A DNA stretch of 64,000 bases, from contig JARFXM010000003.1 of the NCBI GenBank assembly GCA_029532625.1, positions 3,100,001-3,164,000 on the forward strand, written 5' to 3'. Shown piece after piece: positions 34,662-44,985 of this stretch. The notes below the pieces were generated by a model. That model saw only the letters and a list, made by a program, of their open reading frames with translations, was not told the DNA's origin and did not search any database. Both the position numbers and the translations under genes were made by a program. Positions within the stretch are counted from its first letter, which is position 1. Each line of letters begins with the position of its first letter. Source of the DNA: Lomentospora prolificans. Its lineage: Eukaryota; Ascomycota; Sordariomycetes; Microascales; Microascaceae.

Positions 34662-34751
34662 GGCAAGTTGACAGAGTGGTTAATGTGCTGGCCTGCTATC
34701 TACAGTCAGCCAGTTCCTTCGGGAGCGTGAGTTCGAATCTCACACTTGTCG
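34662..34751 (+). tRNA. tRNA-Ser (anticodon GCT) with short intron
   Basis: Class II cloverleaf. Acceptor GGCAAGT (34662-34668) pairs with ACTTGTC (34744-34750) with one G-U pair, discriminator G at 34751. The D stem is ACA/TGT. The anticodon stem CTGGC pairs with GCCAG; the enlarged loop is read as CTGCTA-intron-A, with GCT as anticodon and a 9-nt intron at 34699-34707. The long variable arm TTCC-TTCG-GGAG is typical of serine tRNA. The T arm is GTGAG-TTCGAAT-CTCAC. A T7 run follows at 34755-34761. The assignment to Ser rests on anticodon plus long variable arm. Confidence 0.88.
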
Positions 34752-37700
34752 TTATTTTTTTCCTGTCCATTGCTCTCATCTTTTGGCGCACCTTTTTTTT
34801 TTTTTTTTTTTATCAACCGCCAAATCATTGTTCCTTTTGGAAGTGTTCCTTTTGGAAGAATTGTTTGCTTCGCGTTTAATTTATTCTTCGGGAAGGCATC
34901 ATATTTCTCTTCTATAACGACTGTCTAGGCCACAGCGACCTTATCAGCGGCGGCGGCAACGTTTGCGTATCCGGTTTAGGGACCAGATATTCAACATATG
35001 CTCTGAGATAAAATGGATAGTGTCTTAGTCTTACAAAAAAAAGAATATTTGTACTTGGCAGTGGTTTATTTCTACATTGTTGTACGGATTTTGATTTGGA
35101 ACGTTTTGGAGCATTGTGCGGTTGAAATCAAAGTGAATTCCATCCATGCTTGAAGGTGCAAAGCCTTCTAGTGAGCTATTCGGATTTGTGCAACATCCGT
35201 TCCGGGAGAGAGCCAGACCCTGACCTCATAGCAGTCGCGAGTGAGTCAATGACGGTGTATCGGGGATATCCTCCTGATCCGACAGGATCCAGTAAAAGAA
35301 CATCCGGTATCTCAATGGAGGCCGTCGTCCCGGATAGTGTCTCCTTTCCAATAAAACAGATATGCTAGGCTAACGCTTCGTTCCATGGCTACCGTTGTTG
35401 GCCATTCCATAGCCCGTGAGTAATATCCAGTCACAAGCACTCGGCGTCCGGGATCGAGCGGCGATATCGGAGCCTGGACGTAGGTCGGAGGGGCCGGGAT
35501 GCGTTATCTATCTACCACTTAACGCCGAAACGGCCGAGTCGCAATCTCCAAGCTTAACGGACGCCTTCAATGATGTAATCGGGAAATACCAGATGTTCCT
35601 GTACCTTCCTCGATAAGAGTTAGGATAAGCAAGTTGGCCTTTGGGTCGGACGGGGCTGAAGTAGGCTGCATCTGCGTATATGAGGCAGGAAGAAATGAGA
35701 CTACAAGAGTGATGCGATACACCATGTGGCCGGCTTCAATCAACTTTCCACAAACACACCCGCGAGCGCAAAGTTGGCCCGGGCCACCCGCCCAAGTTCG
35801 TCCCAGCACACTTATCTGGTGGGATACCAATATACCAGTTCGTCCCAGCTGGCAAGACCCTCGTCGGGATTCAGGACACTTCTAGAATCCGGGGTTCCCT
35901 GGCTCTTGTGACTGATTTAGTCCGGAGGCGGGCGGGCAGGTAAACTAGGAAGTATTGGGACGGAGGTCGAATTGTTGGGATCCGGGAGCCTCGTGACCGT
36001 TTTCGACAGCTGGCTACTTCCCCCTGCCCACTAATCTCCAAAAAGAATTCGAAGTGGATGATTTCTACCCGTAAACTAGGAGCCAGGGGAGGGGAGATTC
36101 TTTTCTAGGCCTAGAATCCCCATCTTCGTGGATGGCGCCATCATGAACCATTTCCGATAATGCCAAAGTATCGTGCTGAGGGATTGCTGAGTTCCGGGTT
36201 GGAAAGTGGAATCGCTCTTGACATTCGGCGCAGATTCCTGGACCCGCCGAGCAGCCCATGCGGACCCCCTTCTTACCCCACATCAGGAGGCTGAAGGGGC
36301 GACTGCCAGCTAGCTGGCCACTGTGTTGCGACCCACGACCGAATTAACCACGAGAGCCGCTAGCAGAAGCGTGCGTCATTTGTTGGGGAGGGGCGTGAGG
36401 CCACACATTTCAATTGATCCTTCCAATTAAGCCGCTAGTCGCCGAAGCATTGGCATGCGGAGGTAGCCGAGCTACGAGACAATCGCTGGTCGCGGCGCAG
36501 GAGTCGGGGTGCCGTCGCAGAAGCTTGCTGCAGGCCGGCTGCACGAAGCTTCCCACGATATGAGTGGGCGCATGTTCGAGCTCCGCTGGGATTGGAGCAA
36601 AGCTGGTCGTTGTGTTCAGAGCTTTTGTTTGCAGGCCTGCCAAGCTGGGGGGCCGGAATGGGCGAGGTCATGCGCGAGGTGGTGGCGCGTTGCCCAGGTC
36701 AATCTACCTTATGTCCCTGGGAGGGATGAGCCTATCTTTTTGCAGGCTTCCATGCATGGGTTGTGTTAACCAGCTGCTGGCTGTGGTGGTGGTCGCAGGT
36801 TTACCACAGTGTCCAGAGAAGCAACATTGAAGGTGGCGGGAATGCGGGGAATCAATTAGAATTCAGTGGAAAGCCAGGTGCTCAGGGACTTGGCCCCCTA
36901 AAAGACCGCACTGTAATGATGTACATTGAATGGACTGATCAATTCAATGTTCAGTTCAAGTTGATACGAGGTGCTAGGATCAAATAGCGTAGCCGAAGTA
37001 AACAGAGCGTCAACTACAGCGCAATACCTAGCTATACCGTTAATCTAGGCTTCGCCACCCCCTCTACAATGATCGTTCCCCTCTGAAGATCTCATCAAAT
37101 CGAAGAGGCTAACGGCCATTGCTTGCGTAAATCAGTTTCTAGGGATTTCGATGAATGAGGTAGGGAAGCTTGCGTAGATCTTCACCTCACGTCCATCATT
37201 GACCAATTGGATCCTCGGTAACATGGCGCAATCTATTCTGTTGCTTTCGTCGCAGCCTGATCAGAGGGAGACGCCATCCTTACCCCTCGTGCTCCGATAG
37301 TGATTCCCGCCGGCTAGACGTCCCCGTACAGTACCGCTGGAGGAGGCGAGAAGGGTCCCAACAATGGCGCCCCTCGATACCAAGTGACTCACAGCTGGCT
37401 GGCTGTCGACACACTGTAGTGGGTACCATAGGGCCTATCGATATCGAACTAGCTGGTGGTAGGGAGACGTGCCGATAATGATGGCTGTTCTTCATCGATT
37501 GCGCATGGATAGCTCTGCCGTTTCGAGTCTCGCGGGATATATCATGAAGATTGCCCTTTCATTATGCCACGCGAAAGGCTCTATCTCCACCCGTTTCTAT
37601 CTACGCACGCCAATACGGCCTTACCTTAGTGCACCTCAATCGACGGGCGAACTCCTCATTCGACAATTGATGATGCCTCGTCAGGGGTATCTGGGTGATG

Positions 37701-38736
37701 GGGTCTGGTCAGTGTGAGACATCAATGGGAAAGTGAGACGGTAGTAAAAACGAGAGGCTTTTGGGTCACGCGAGCCGATGGTCTGTAGCGGTACCTACTG
37801 GTAGCGGCGCTATTCGTGAATGACTGGCCCATCCGCCAGCTGGGTTCATCTTACAACCTAGCTACCACGGAAACTGGCCAGGCCATCGTATCACCCGGTG
37901 CCCCGCGGGCCCAGAGCCGCCCGTTCCCTACTGTGGGTACTTGGGCCAGCGGGAACTCTGTTCGGGGCATTCTGCCGCTCATTGGGGAGTCATTACGCTT
38001 GTACCTCCAGTTACCCTGTTGGTTCGCCAGCAAGACGGCACGCGAGCTCTACAGTGCAAAGCTACGTGGAAGGAATACCCCAGACAGGCTTCAATCTGAA
38101 CAGAAGAGCAATTGATGCTTTGTCTCTGGCGTACCGACACAGTGTTTCCCGCCAGAGCTAATGCCTCAATTGGCCCCCCAGAGACGATCTCGGGCCCTCT
38201 TTTAACTGGGCCTGGTACCCTGCTGTGCCTATCACCTCCTCGTCGACCGTACCTCTCTGTCTGTGATACCCCTTGTTCGTGGGCTCTTTTGCCCGACACG
38301 ACCGAGAGTCACATAGTCACCTGGCCCTGGCGGCTGTACTGCGACTTCTGTTCCCCCTCGGAACATTGAAGAAACTCATCCCCCATTTCCATACCATCCC
38401 ACAGTGACGTGATATGATAAGCTTTCTCCCTCAAACCACCCTCAGCCGAGCTTCGTCTTCCATTCATAAATAGGGCGACCCTCCCTGACGAGGCATTCTT
38501 CTTCCATTTCCTCTCCCATCAAAAAACAAACCAGAAACCATTCGGATAGCATCAAGACTACGTCCTATCTTGTTTTTGTCATCAATTAGTCCATCTCTCG
38601 TCTTCCTTCTTCTACAATCCCTTGCAACACTTGACGTCCTGTTTGTCCTTCTCGTTGCAACTTGAGCATAACCACTCGCTTACACAACGCATCGGCTTCC
38701 AACCCCTTCTTCTTAACCAAGTCCATCTTTTTCAAA
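34752..38736. other. 4-kb gene-poor region
   Basis: Continuation of the gene-poor island. A T19 run lies at 34793-34811. Short frames only. The last 250 bp (38465-38736) look like the promoter and CT-rich 5' leader of the Stf2-like gene. Confidence 0.45.
38465..38472 (+). promoter_or_regulatory. TATA-like element upstream of the Stf2-like gene
   Basis: The sequence CATAAATA lies about 270 bp before the first base of the split start codon and is followed by a CT-rich stretch typical of leaders of well-expressed fungal genes. This is a positional inference. Confidence 0.35.
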
Positions 38737-39346
38737 AGTGAGTTTCACATCCACCAAGTGTCTTCTTACTGCCCCTCTTACACACATGGGCATTCCATCT
38801 GCTTGTGTAGTGCCGCACAAGACGGACCCCGCTCTTATCACCATCCCTATCTGGCCTCTTGTGCTACACAACATAAGACTAACAACCTGATGCCCTGCGC
38901 TTCAGTGACTCGCACCCACAAGGTCAACACTCCCGACTACCAGGCAATTGCCGATGGCAAGCCTCGCCAAGTATTCCTTCCCAAGTACTTCGCCAAATCT
39001 GGCTACGAGGGCCAGGACCCCAAGAAGACCAAGAAGAACGGCGGCGGCAAAGGCAACTGGTAAGTTTATTACAAACCCCAATTGATATCGCCATTGCGGG
39101 TTAAATACGTATGAGACTAATTGGCCATTGGCAAATAGGGGTACCATGGGCGATGAAGCCCTTGATAATGAGTTCAACTTCGCGAAGCCTCGCCGGAGGT
39201 CCAACAGCAGCTCCATCTCTAGCCAGATGCGAGACTTCAAGACCAAGTTCGATATTAATGAGACCGACCCGGTCTTCGAGGAATATGAGGAAGACGAGGA
39301 CTATGCCGCCTCTGAGCCTTCAGAGAGCGGCAGCAGCATCAACTAG
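38737..39346 (+). CDS. Stf2-like small hydrophilic protein with intron-split start codon
   Basis: Homologue of the yeast Stf2/Tfs family (HABP4/PAI-RBP1-like motif), small hydrophilic proteins first described as F1Fo-ATPase stabilising factors and later linked to desiccation tolerance and RNA binding. Exons: the A of ATG at 38737, then 38906-39059 and 39139-39346, 120 aa. It starts MTRTHKVNTPDYQ; the family core KKNGGGKGNWGTMGDE spans the second splice (TG|G). The C-terminal half is charged and Ser-rich (PRRRSNSSSIS, EEYEEDEDYA). The 168-nt first intron (donor A|GTGAGT, acceptor CTTCAG) separates A from TG of the start codon; without it no ATG precedes TRTHKV. Promoter look and long CT-rich leader suggest good expression. 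Function in filamentous fungi is not established from sequence. Confidence 0.85.
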
Positions 39347-41853
39347 ATGGCGGATGATCTGGTTGCCTATGAGCAGCCGGCGTTAGTCGTCTAGGTAGAG
39401 CTATTCCCCATTTCCTCACGATTTTTCCAAACATATATGACGAAAACCCCACAGCAGGCTTTCTCTGTTTCTCCTCACGGGTTCGAGAAAGAAGTTCCTA
39501 CTGTTGACATATTATTGTGGTGTATTATCTGTTTCAATACGGCTGACGATGATTATGGCTCTTTTTTACTATCTTTTTATCTCTTTTTATCTTTTATCTT
39601 TGTTCTGAGGCGTGGGAAGGGATTCCGAATTTCCATGCGAGTTCAGTTCTATTTTCGATGTACGGGAATGAGGGATTGCGAACCTGGACGACGTTTATAT
39701 TCCTTTTTCTTTGGCGATTTTGGCGGAGTTTGCGTGTATGCCGCGACTACTGGCTCTCATGAACTCTCTTGACGATCCATGACCAAAGTATTGCTATGGC
39801 CGGAGGACTGCAAATGTACCATATATAACTATCAAACATCAAACTGCAAATACAAACATGTATTAAGGGCAACAAGATTGATTCCTTTTCGTGTTACAAT
39901 GGTCTTTTCTCGTGGTCTTTTCTCGTATTACAATGGTGTTGATGTCGTCCACGCGCTGGTGTGAGTTCGTCTCTCCTTTCACTCACGCTCACGCTCTCGC
40001 TCCGCCCCTTTCCCTCAGACGTCTGTCAGTCACTTGTATTCTAGATTTACACATCACTGTCGTACACCGAGCACCATTGAGGGGTAGGATTGCGCTAATG
40101 CGCGGCGTGTTGAGGTGGGACAATGGGGAAAAGGGGGGTGCGTGAGAGGCCTGTAAGCGTGGAGTGCAGGCTGTCTCAGAGGGAGAAGGATGTGGCGACA
40201 AGGTTTCAATGCTACACTATGCTGTGGAAAGGGGAGGGGAAGCCGGATAGCACACTCATCCAGCCCGCCAATCTCCGCACCCACTTTCCGACTCTTGGAC
40301 AGGCTACAAAAACCACATCCCCCCGACGAACAGACTTTGAATGCGCATACGGGGCTTGTCGAGATGCGGGCTAGAGGGACGGGGCTTGAAGATGGAGGGC
40401 TCCGGGGCATGGGCCGATGTGTAATGGAAAACTACATTGAGGCGTGCTACTCAAGGTGCTTAAGGGATCGTCCCTCGTCAACCATCCGAGAGGGGCCAAG
40501 GTGAGCTGCAGATGCAACGCGGTTGCAACGAATGAAAGCAAGCAAACAGTGCCTTTGGGTGTATATGCAGATCAATTCAAGTGGCTGTTCTTCCCCTCGA
40601 CTACCTTTGCTGTGGCCGACTCGGTCTTTATCCTTTAAGAGATGAGACTTTGTTATTTAGGGGGGGGGAGGGGCCGCGCGGAGCTGGCGCCATGCCGACG
40701 ATTCGGTTTCCATGTTCTTCGGGGCGGCCAAAGATAGCAGTATTAATATCTAAAATGAGGCCTGCGCTCAATTGACTGGCGCGAGTCGACTTCAATTCGG
40801 CGTGCTGGTGGTGTGAGTTGATGGGACATCAAACGTGATGGCGAGACAACGGGCCATGATACTGGAGGTCATCGTTGATCGGCCCAGGCGAGCTTTCCCC
40901 ACAGCCTGGTGCCGGCCAAGTCAGTCCTTGTCGGATGACGTATCCGTTGCTGGCAGGACCAGTTGGGAACTCTTTCTTCCGAGCTTCGTGCCTCGACTTT
41001 TCAAGGCCATTAAGCGATGTGCTGTATTGTCTCAATTGGCTATTCCAAGCGGATTGGCTTTTTGACTCTTGACTCTCAATCGCGAGCATTGACTCATCCC
41101 CAAGAGTATTCTAGCTGGCAATCTCTCTCAAGGAGGATAAAACAGAGTTCGTTTGCACCATCAAGCCGCCCAGAAACCACGTTTAGCGTGCAAAGTCCCA
41201 CGCTAGCTCATTCGGGGGGAGCGTGAGATACTGGAGGGGAAGTCGTTCCAAGTCGCAGAGGCGCTAAAGCAGAAAGCAGTAAAGGCTTCTTCATTCCTTC
41301 GATTCCCCCGCAATTTCGCTGCTGGGAGAGGTGCATGAAAAAGGAAAAGGCAGGGCTGTGGGGAGGACGAGGACCAGTGGTTACTGGTCCGTGCGCTCCA
41401 CTGTCAGAGATCACCCAAGTTGCGGTCGACAGTTCGGCATCACACTGACACAGAGAATTGGTACTGCGCGCCAGCGCACCTTCTAACACTGTGCCACCTA
41501 CATCTCACAGTGCGGTTTATTAAGTAGGCGGAGTGGTGGTAAGCACCACGCAGTTGCTGGCGAGCCGAGGGACCTGGTGCACAAGGTAACAAGGTACCAA
41601 GCGCAAGGCTGAGCTTTTATTTTTTCCTCCTCCACCTCCAACCGACATCGTCACCCATTTTTCGAACCCCAACCAACGCACCCACTGGCGTTTTGCGCAA
41701 CTGCCCAACAACCAACATTTCGAGCTCGCGATAGTCAATCACAGCAACACCGTCTTTATTGTTCCGGGCAGAGTGCCAGGCATCTCGAGCGCCAAAACTG
41801 TAATCCTCATAAATTACGCGTCGCGCCCGTCCGCGCATGACAGCGCCACTACC
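39347..41853. other. Intergenic region between the Stf2-like gene and the SPF27 gene
   Basis: About 2.5 kb. It contains the T-rich 3' flank of the Stf2-like gene, a short TGGTCTTTTCTCG duplication near 39900-39928 and a G9 run at 40660-40668. No gene recognised. Confidence 0.45.
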
Positions 41854-42551
41854 ATGTCCATCCGCGCAGAGATCTTCGAATCACTCCCTTGTACGCACCT
41901 AGATTTCCGTTCCCTTGCCACTGCCGTACTTTACCGACCCTAACATTCTCTACCTTAGACATCGACGCCGAACCAACAGAATCCGAGCTCGCGACCGCCC
42001 AAGCCCTCATAGCCTCCGAGCTCGACCCCAAGCCGGGGCCCCACCCTTCCCTCCCCGTCCCCTGCTCACCCTCCTTCTCGCCAGCGATATACTCCCTCAT
42101 ATCTCCAGCGGAACCCCACAAGCCCCTATCCGCCATCGACCTCTCCCGCTACGAAGAGCAAGACCCTCTTCCTTCCAACGTCGCCCTTCCCGATGCCCTC
42201 AACTCCCTCTCCCGCGCCTACGCTTCTGCCGCCTATCTCTCCGGTCGCTCCACGTCCCTGGACCTTCTCAACACCCATGGAAAGAATGCCTGGCTTATAG
42301 CAAACTGGCAACTCGAGTCGTACCTGACCATCCTTGAAGCGCAGCTTAAGGCGGCCCGCGCCTCCGTCGACAGGTTAGCTCTCGAGAGGAGAAGAGCACA
42401 AGACCAGGTAGCGGGCGAGATGGCGGGACTTGAGGACGCGTGGAAGAAGGGTGTTGCGAGAACTCTGGAAACCGAGGTGGCTGTTGAGCAGTTGAAAAGA
42501 GAGATTCGGGAGAGGATGAGGGCGCGGGGCGATGCGATGGATACAGCCTGA
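41854..42551 (+). CDS. Pre-mRNA splicing factor SPF27 / BCAS2 family (Prp19 complex)
   Basis: Small core subunit of the Prp19/NineTeen complex of the spliceosome (BCAS2/SPF27; S. pombe Cwf7, S. cerevisiae Snt309). Exons 41854-41890 and 41959-42551 give 209 aa, normal for the family. Exon 1 encodes MSIRAEIFESLP; a 68-nt intron (GTACGC donor, CTTAG acceptor) joins to YIDAEPTESELATAQALI. Family blocks include ALIASELDPK, ISPAEPHKPLSAIDLSRYEE and LNTHGKNAWLIANWQLESYL, followed by a long C-terminal helix rich in Arg, Lys, Glu and Leu expected to be coiled-coil (about 150-205). Reading without splicing would give an artificial N-terminus of Pro/Cys/Phe-rich residues. It converges on the PKA-R gene. 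Confidence 0.9.
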
Positions 42552-43296
42552 GGGATACTAGACGAAGAGCATCGACGCTTTTCCGAAACCCCTATTATAT
42601 CAATGGGCCCCGGGCAATTGAAAAGAATGACATGCCAGAGTTATTAAAACGACTGTCGAGGGTTTGCTAATGGCTCGCCTGTGCCATCAAATAGGGCTGA
42701 TCAAGGGAGGCGATCGTCTCTCAATGGATGTCCCCGTCTCGTTCCAACAAGTCATTAACCTTTGCTTGTACCCAGGGACGAGTTTCATGGGCCTGTCGCC
42801 CGCATCTATGGGCTATAAAGGCTGCATTGACTGGAGATTCAAGCACTGCAAGTCCCATGTCGAATAGGCAACCTCTTTACCCATTCCAAGGTTTCCCTCT
42901 GCGACTTCTCCTCCCCTTTTTCTTTTTCCTCAAGAAGCATTCAATATACGATCCGAGAACCACAACTCGCGAACTCCGGTTGATAAAGAGATATAGAGAT
43001 CAAAAGGAAGGTTTATCTTAAAAACAACAGCGATGGGCGATAATGCGTGGGTGTGGGTATGTGATGTATCTGTGTGTATAACATTTAAGAGAGCCACCCC
43101 TTAACAACTTCTCTGGTTGACTTTTCCGTCTGCCTTCCAATGACCTTTTCCCTGTCTCTGTTTGCCCCCTCCTCCGCTCTACCCTGGCCTTCACCATGGA
43201 AATCCAGAAGACAGAAGAAAAAAGAAAGAAAAGAAAAGAGAAAGAAAGATGGAGAAAAAGTAATAGAAAAAGAAGAAACGAGAGCTGTCTATCTTC
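42552..43296. other. Convergent intergenic region with purine-rich tract
   Basis: About 750 bp between two stop codons. A nearly pure A/G tract lies at about 43203-43260, so it is CT-rich on the PKA-R coding strand, close to that gene's stop. No gene seen. Confidence 0.5.
43203..43260. repeat. Purine-rich low-complexity tract
   Basis: A/G-only sequence from about 43212 (AAGAAA-type units), with two pyrimidines near its start. Low complexity, near the 3' end of the PKA-R gene. Confidence 0.6.
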
Positions 43297-44985
43297 CTAA
43301 TCCTTTTGTAGAGGATCCATCTCCTCTACCCCTGACTTGACACCGACATATTTAGTCCTCCTCATGATGCTCTCGACTGGTCCTAACATCCTTTGGAAGG
43401 CCGACTTGCCTAGGACGGCCACCTTAACATCTGTCACAGCGACAACCGTGGCAGCCCTCGGCTTATCGTTAAGTAACGCAAGCTCACCAAAGAAATCTCC
43501 CTTGTGGTAATGCTTCACCACACCCTCCTCGTTCGACTTATAGGCGTCAGCCTCACCACTAACCATAAGGTAAAAGGTAGACCCTTGGTCGCCTTCCTTG
43601 ATGATGGTGTCACCCGCGGCAAATTTGGACGACTCAAGCGCGTCCGCAATTTTTGAACGCTCGTAGGGTGTAAGCGATGATAGCAGGGGTACCTCGGCGA
43701 GGAAGTGTTCATACATGCGTCTCCTTGCAAAAGACGACTCTAGCAAGATTTTGCGGAAGGTGACACGGTCAAGGGCCCAGAGCGTTGAAGACGGAGACGC
43801 CGAAACGATAGTCGCCGCACGTGGTGCATTGTACATAAGAGCAAGCTCTCCAAAGGAACCGCCAGCGTTGATTGTACCAACATGGTTGCCTAGTCCAGAG
43901 GGACCAGGCTGGACACTTCCAGATGGGTGAACATATACTTCGAAAACTCCCTTCTCCACGATGTAGAAGTAGTCACCCACGTCACCTTGCACAATCACCT
44001 ATAAACCCCGTTAATTCCGTATTTTCATACTACTTTGTGGGGAGGGGAGAAGCAAGGAGCTAAAGAGGCAAAGCCATGGAAATACATACTCTGATGTCCT
44101 TTGCAGGAATAGGCTTTTCGACAAGTGCTCCGAGCACTTGCGAATATTGTTCCTCGTCTAAGTGTGCAAATAGGAAGTTGTCCTTCAAAGCAGTTTGAAG
44201 ACGCTCAAGTTGCTCAGGCGTCTTTTCGTGATGAGGAGGGGACCAGTTGTCGTCGGTGTCCGCACTCGGCTTCAACGACTCTGCTGAGACTGACGTCCGC
44301 CTAGCAAAATTGTATTGGGCAGGATATGATTCGGGATTAGAGATGGGTGGAAATCCGGAGGCTAAAGTGTCAGCATCGTTATCCGTATTGAACGGTGTAT
44401 TAAACAGAGTGGCGCCGCTGTGCCCAAAACTAGGCGTTGTGGGGGACGCCATGGTGCCGTCCTCATCCTCCTCGACAACCCGTTGCATTCCTGCGCTGCT
44501 TGTTGTCGGCTTCGAGCTATCTCCTCCACTAAATGGGTTAACACCCGTAGCAAATGGAGTCGAAGACATTCTTTGGCACGCGATCCGGCGTTGGAGCTGC
44601 TCTAGCTCAGCGTTACGTTGAATTTGCTGCCGTGCTCCTCGGTCTTTTACAACAATGTTCGAACTAGGTGTCGCCCGTCTAGTGTATTCCCGAAGTGTTT
44701 GGATTGCCGTTTCTGTCGGGGGAAAGCGTCGAGGTAATGACCGTAGCTACTGGCAGCTGTTCAAGTTTGTGCACACACGATATGTCAGAAGCGTGTCGCG
44801 TAGCGGAGTGGGCCAGCGAAGTAATCGGCACAGAACTCAATCGCGTCAGATAGCTGGCCACGGTTCAGATCCTCTCCGACTCGTCCTACAGCTCCTTCGT
44901 AAGCAGGTGACGGCGAAGGCGAGATACGGGATGCGAAAGGGGAGACCGACGACCTCGCCCCACAAGCCGGAAGTTCGTCGACCAT
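43297..44985 (-). CDS. cAMP-dependent protein kinase regulatory subunit; apparent frameshift in N-terminal docking domain
   Basis: Regulatory subunit of PKA, which inhibits the catalytic subunit until cAMP binds. Firm exons: 43998-43297 and 44663-44090. The inhibitor site is RRTSVSAES (Ser at the phosphorylation position, so a type II-like substrate inhibitor). Two cyclic-nucleotide domains follow, with phosphate-binding cassettes FGELALMYNAPRAAT and FGELALLNDKPRAAT. An upstream exon (44985-44779) holds the dimerisation/docking segment YEGAVGRVGEDLN and SDAIEFCADYF, but just after CADYF the frame meets a stop at 44785. The next frame (LAHSATRHASD) continues instead and splices in phase (GTGTGT donor to CCTAG acceptor). 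So one net +1 shift near 44826-44832 seems present. Using the internal ATG at 44569 would give a 393-aa protein without the docking domain. Core identity certain; N-terminus uncertain. Confidence 0.88.

Noticed and set aside
44679..44861. 60-codon frame containing LAHSATRHASD considered as a separate gene
   Set aside because: Its first half overlaps the docking-domain exon in another frame; better explained as the shifted continuation of PKA-R.
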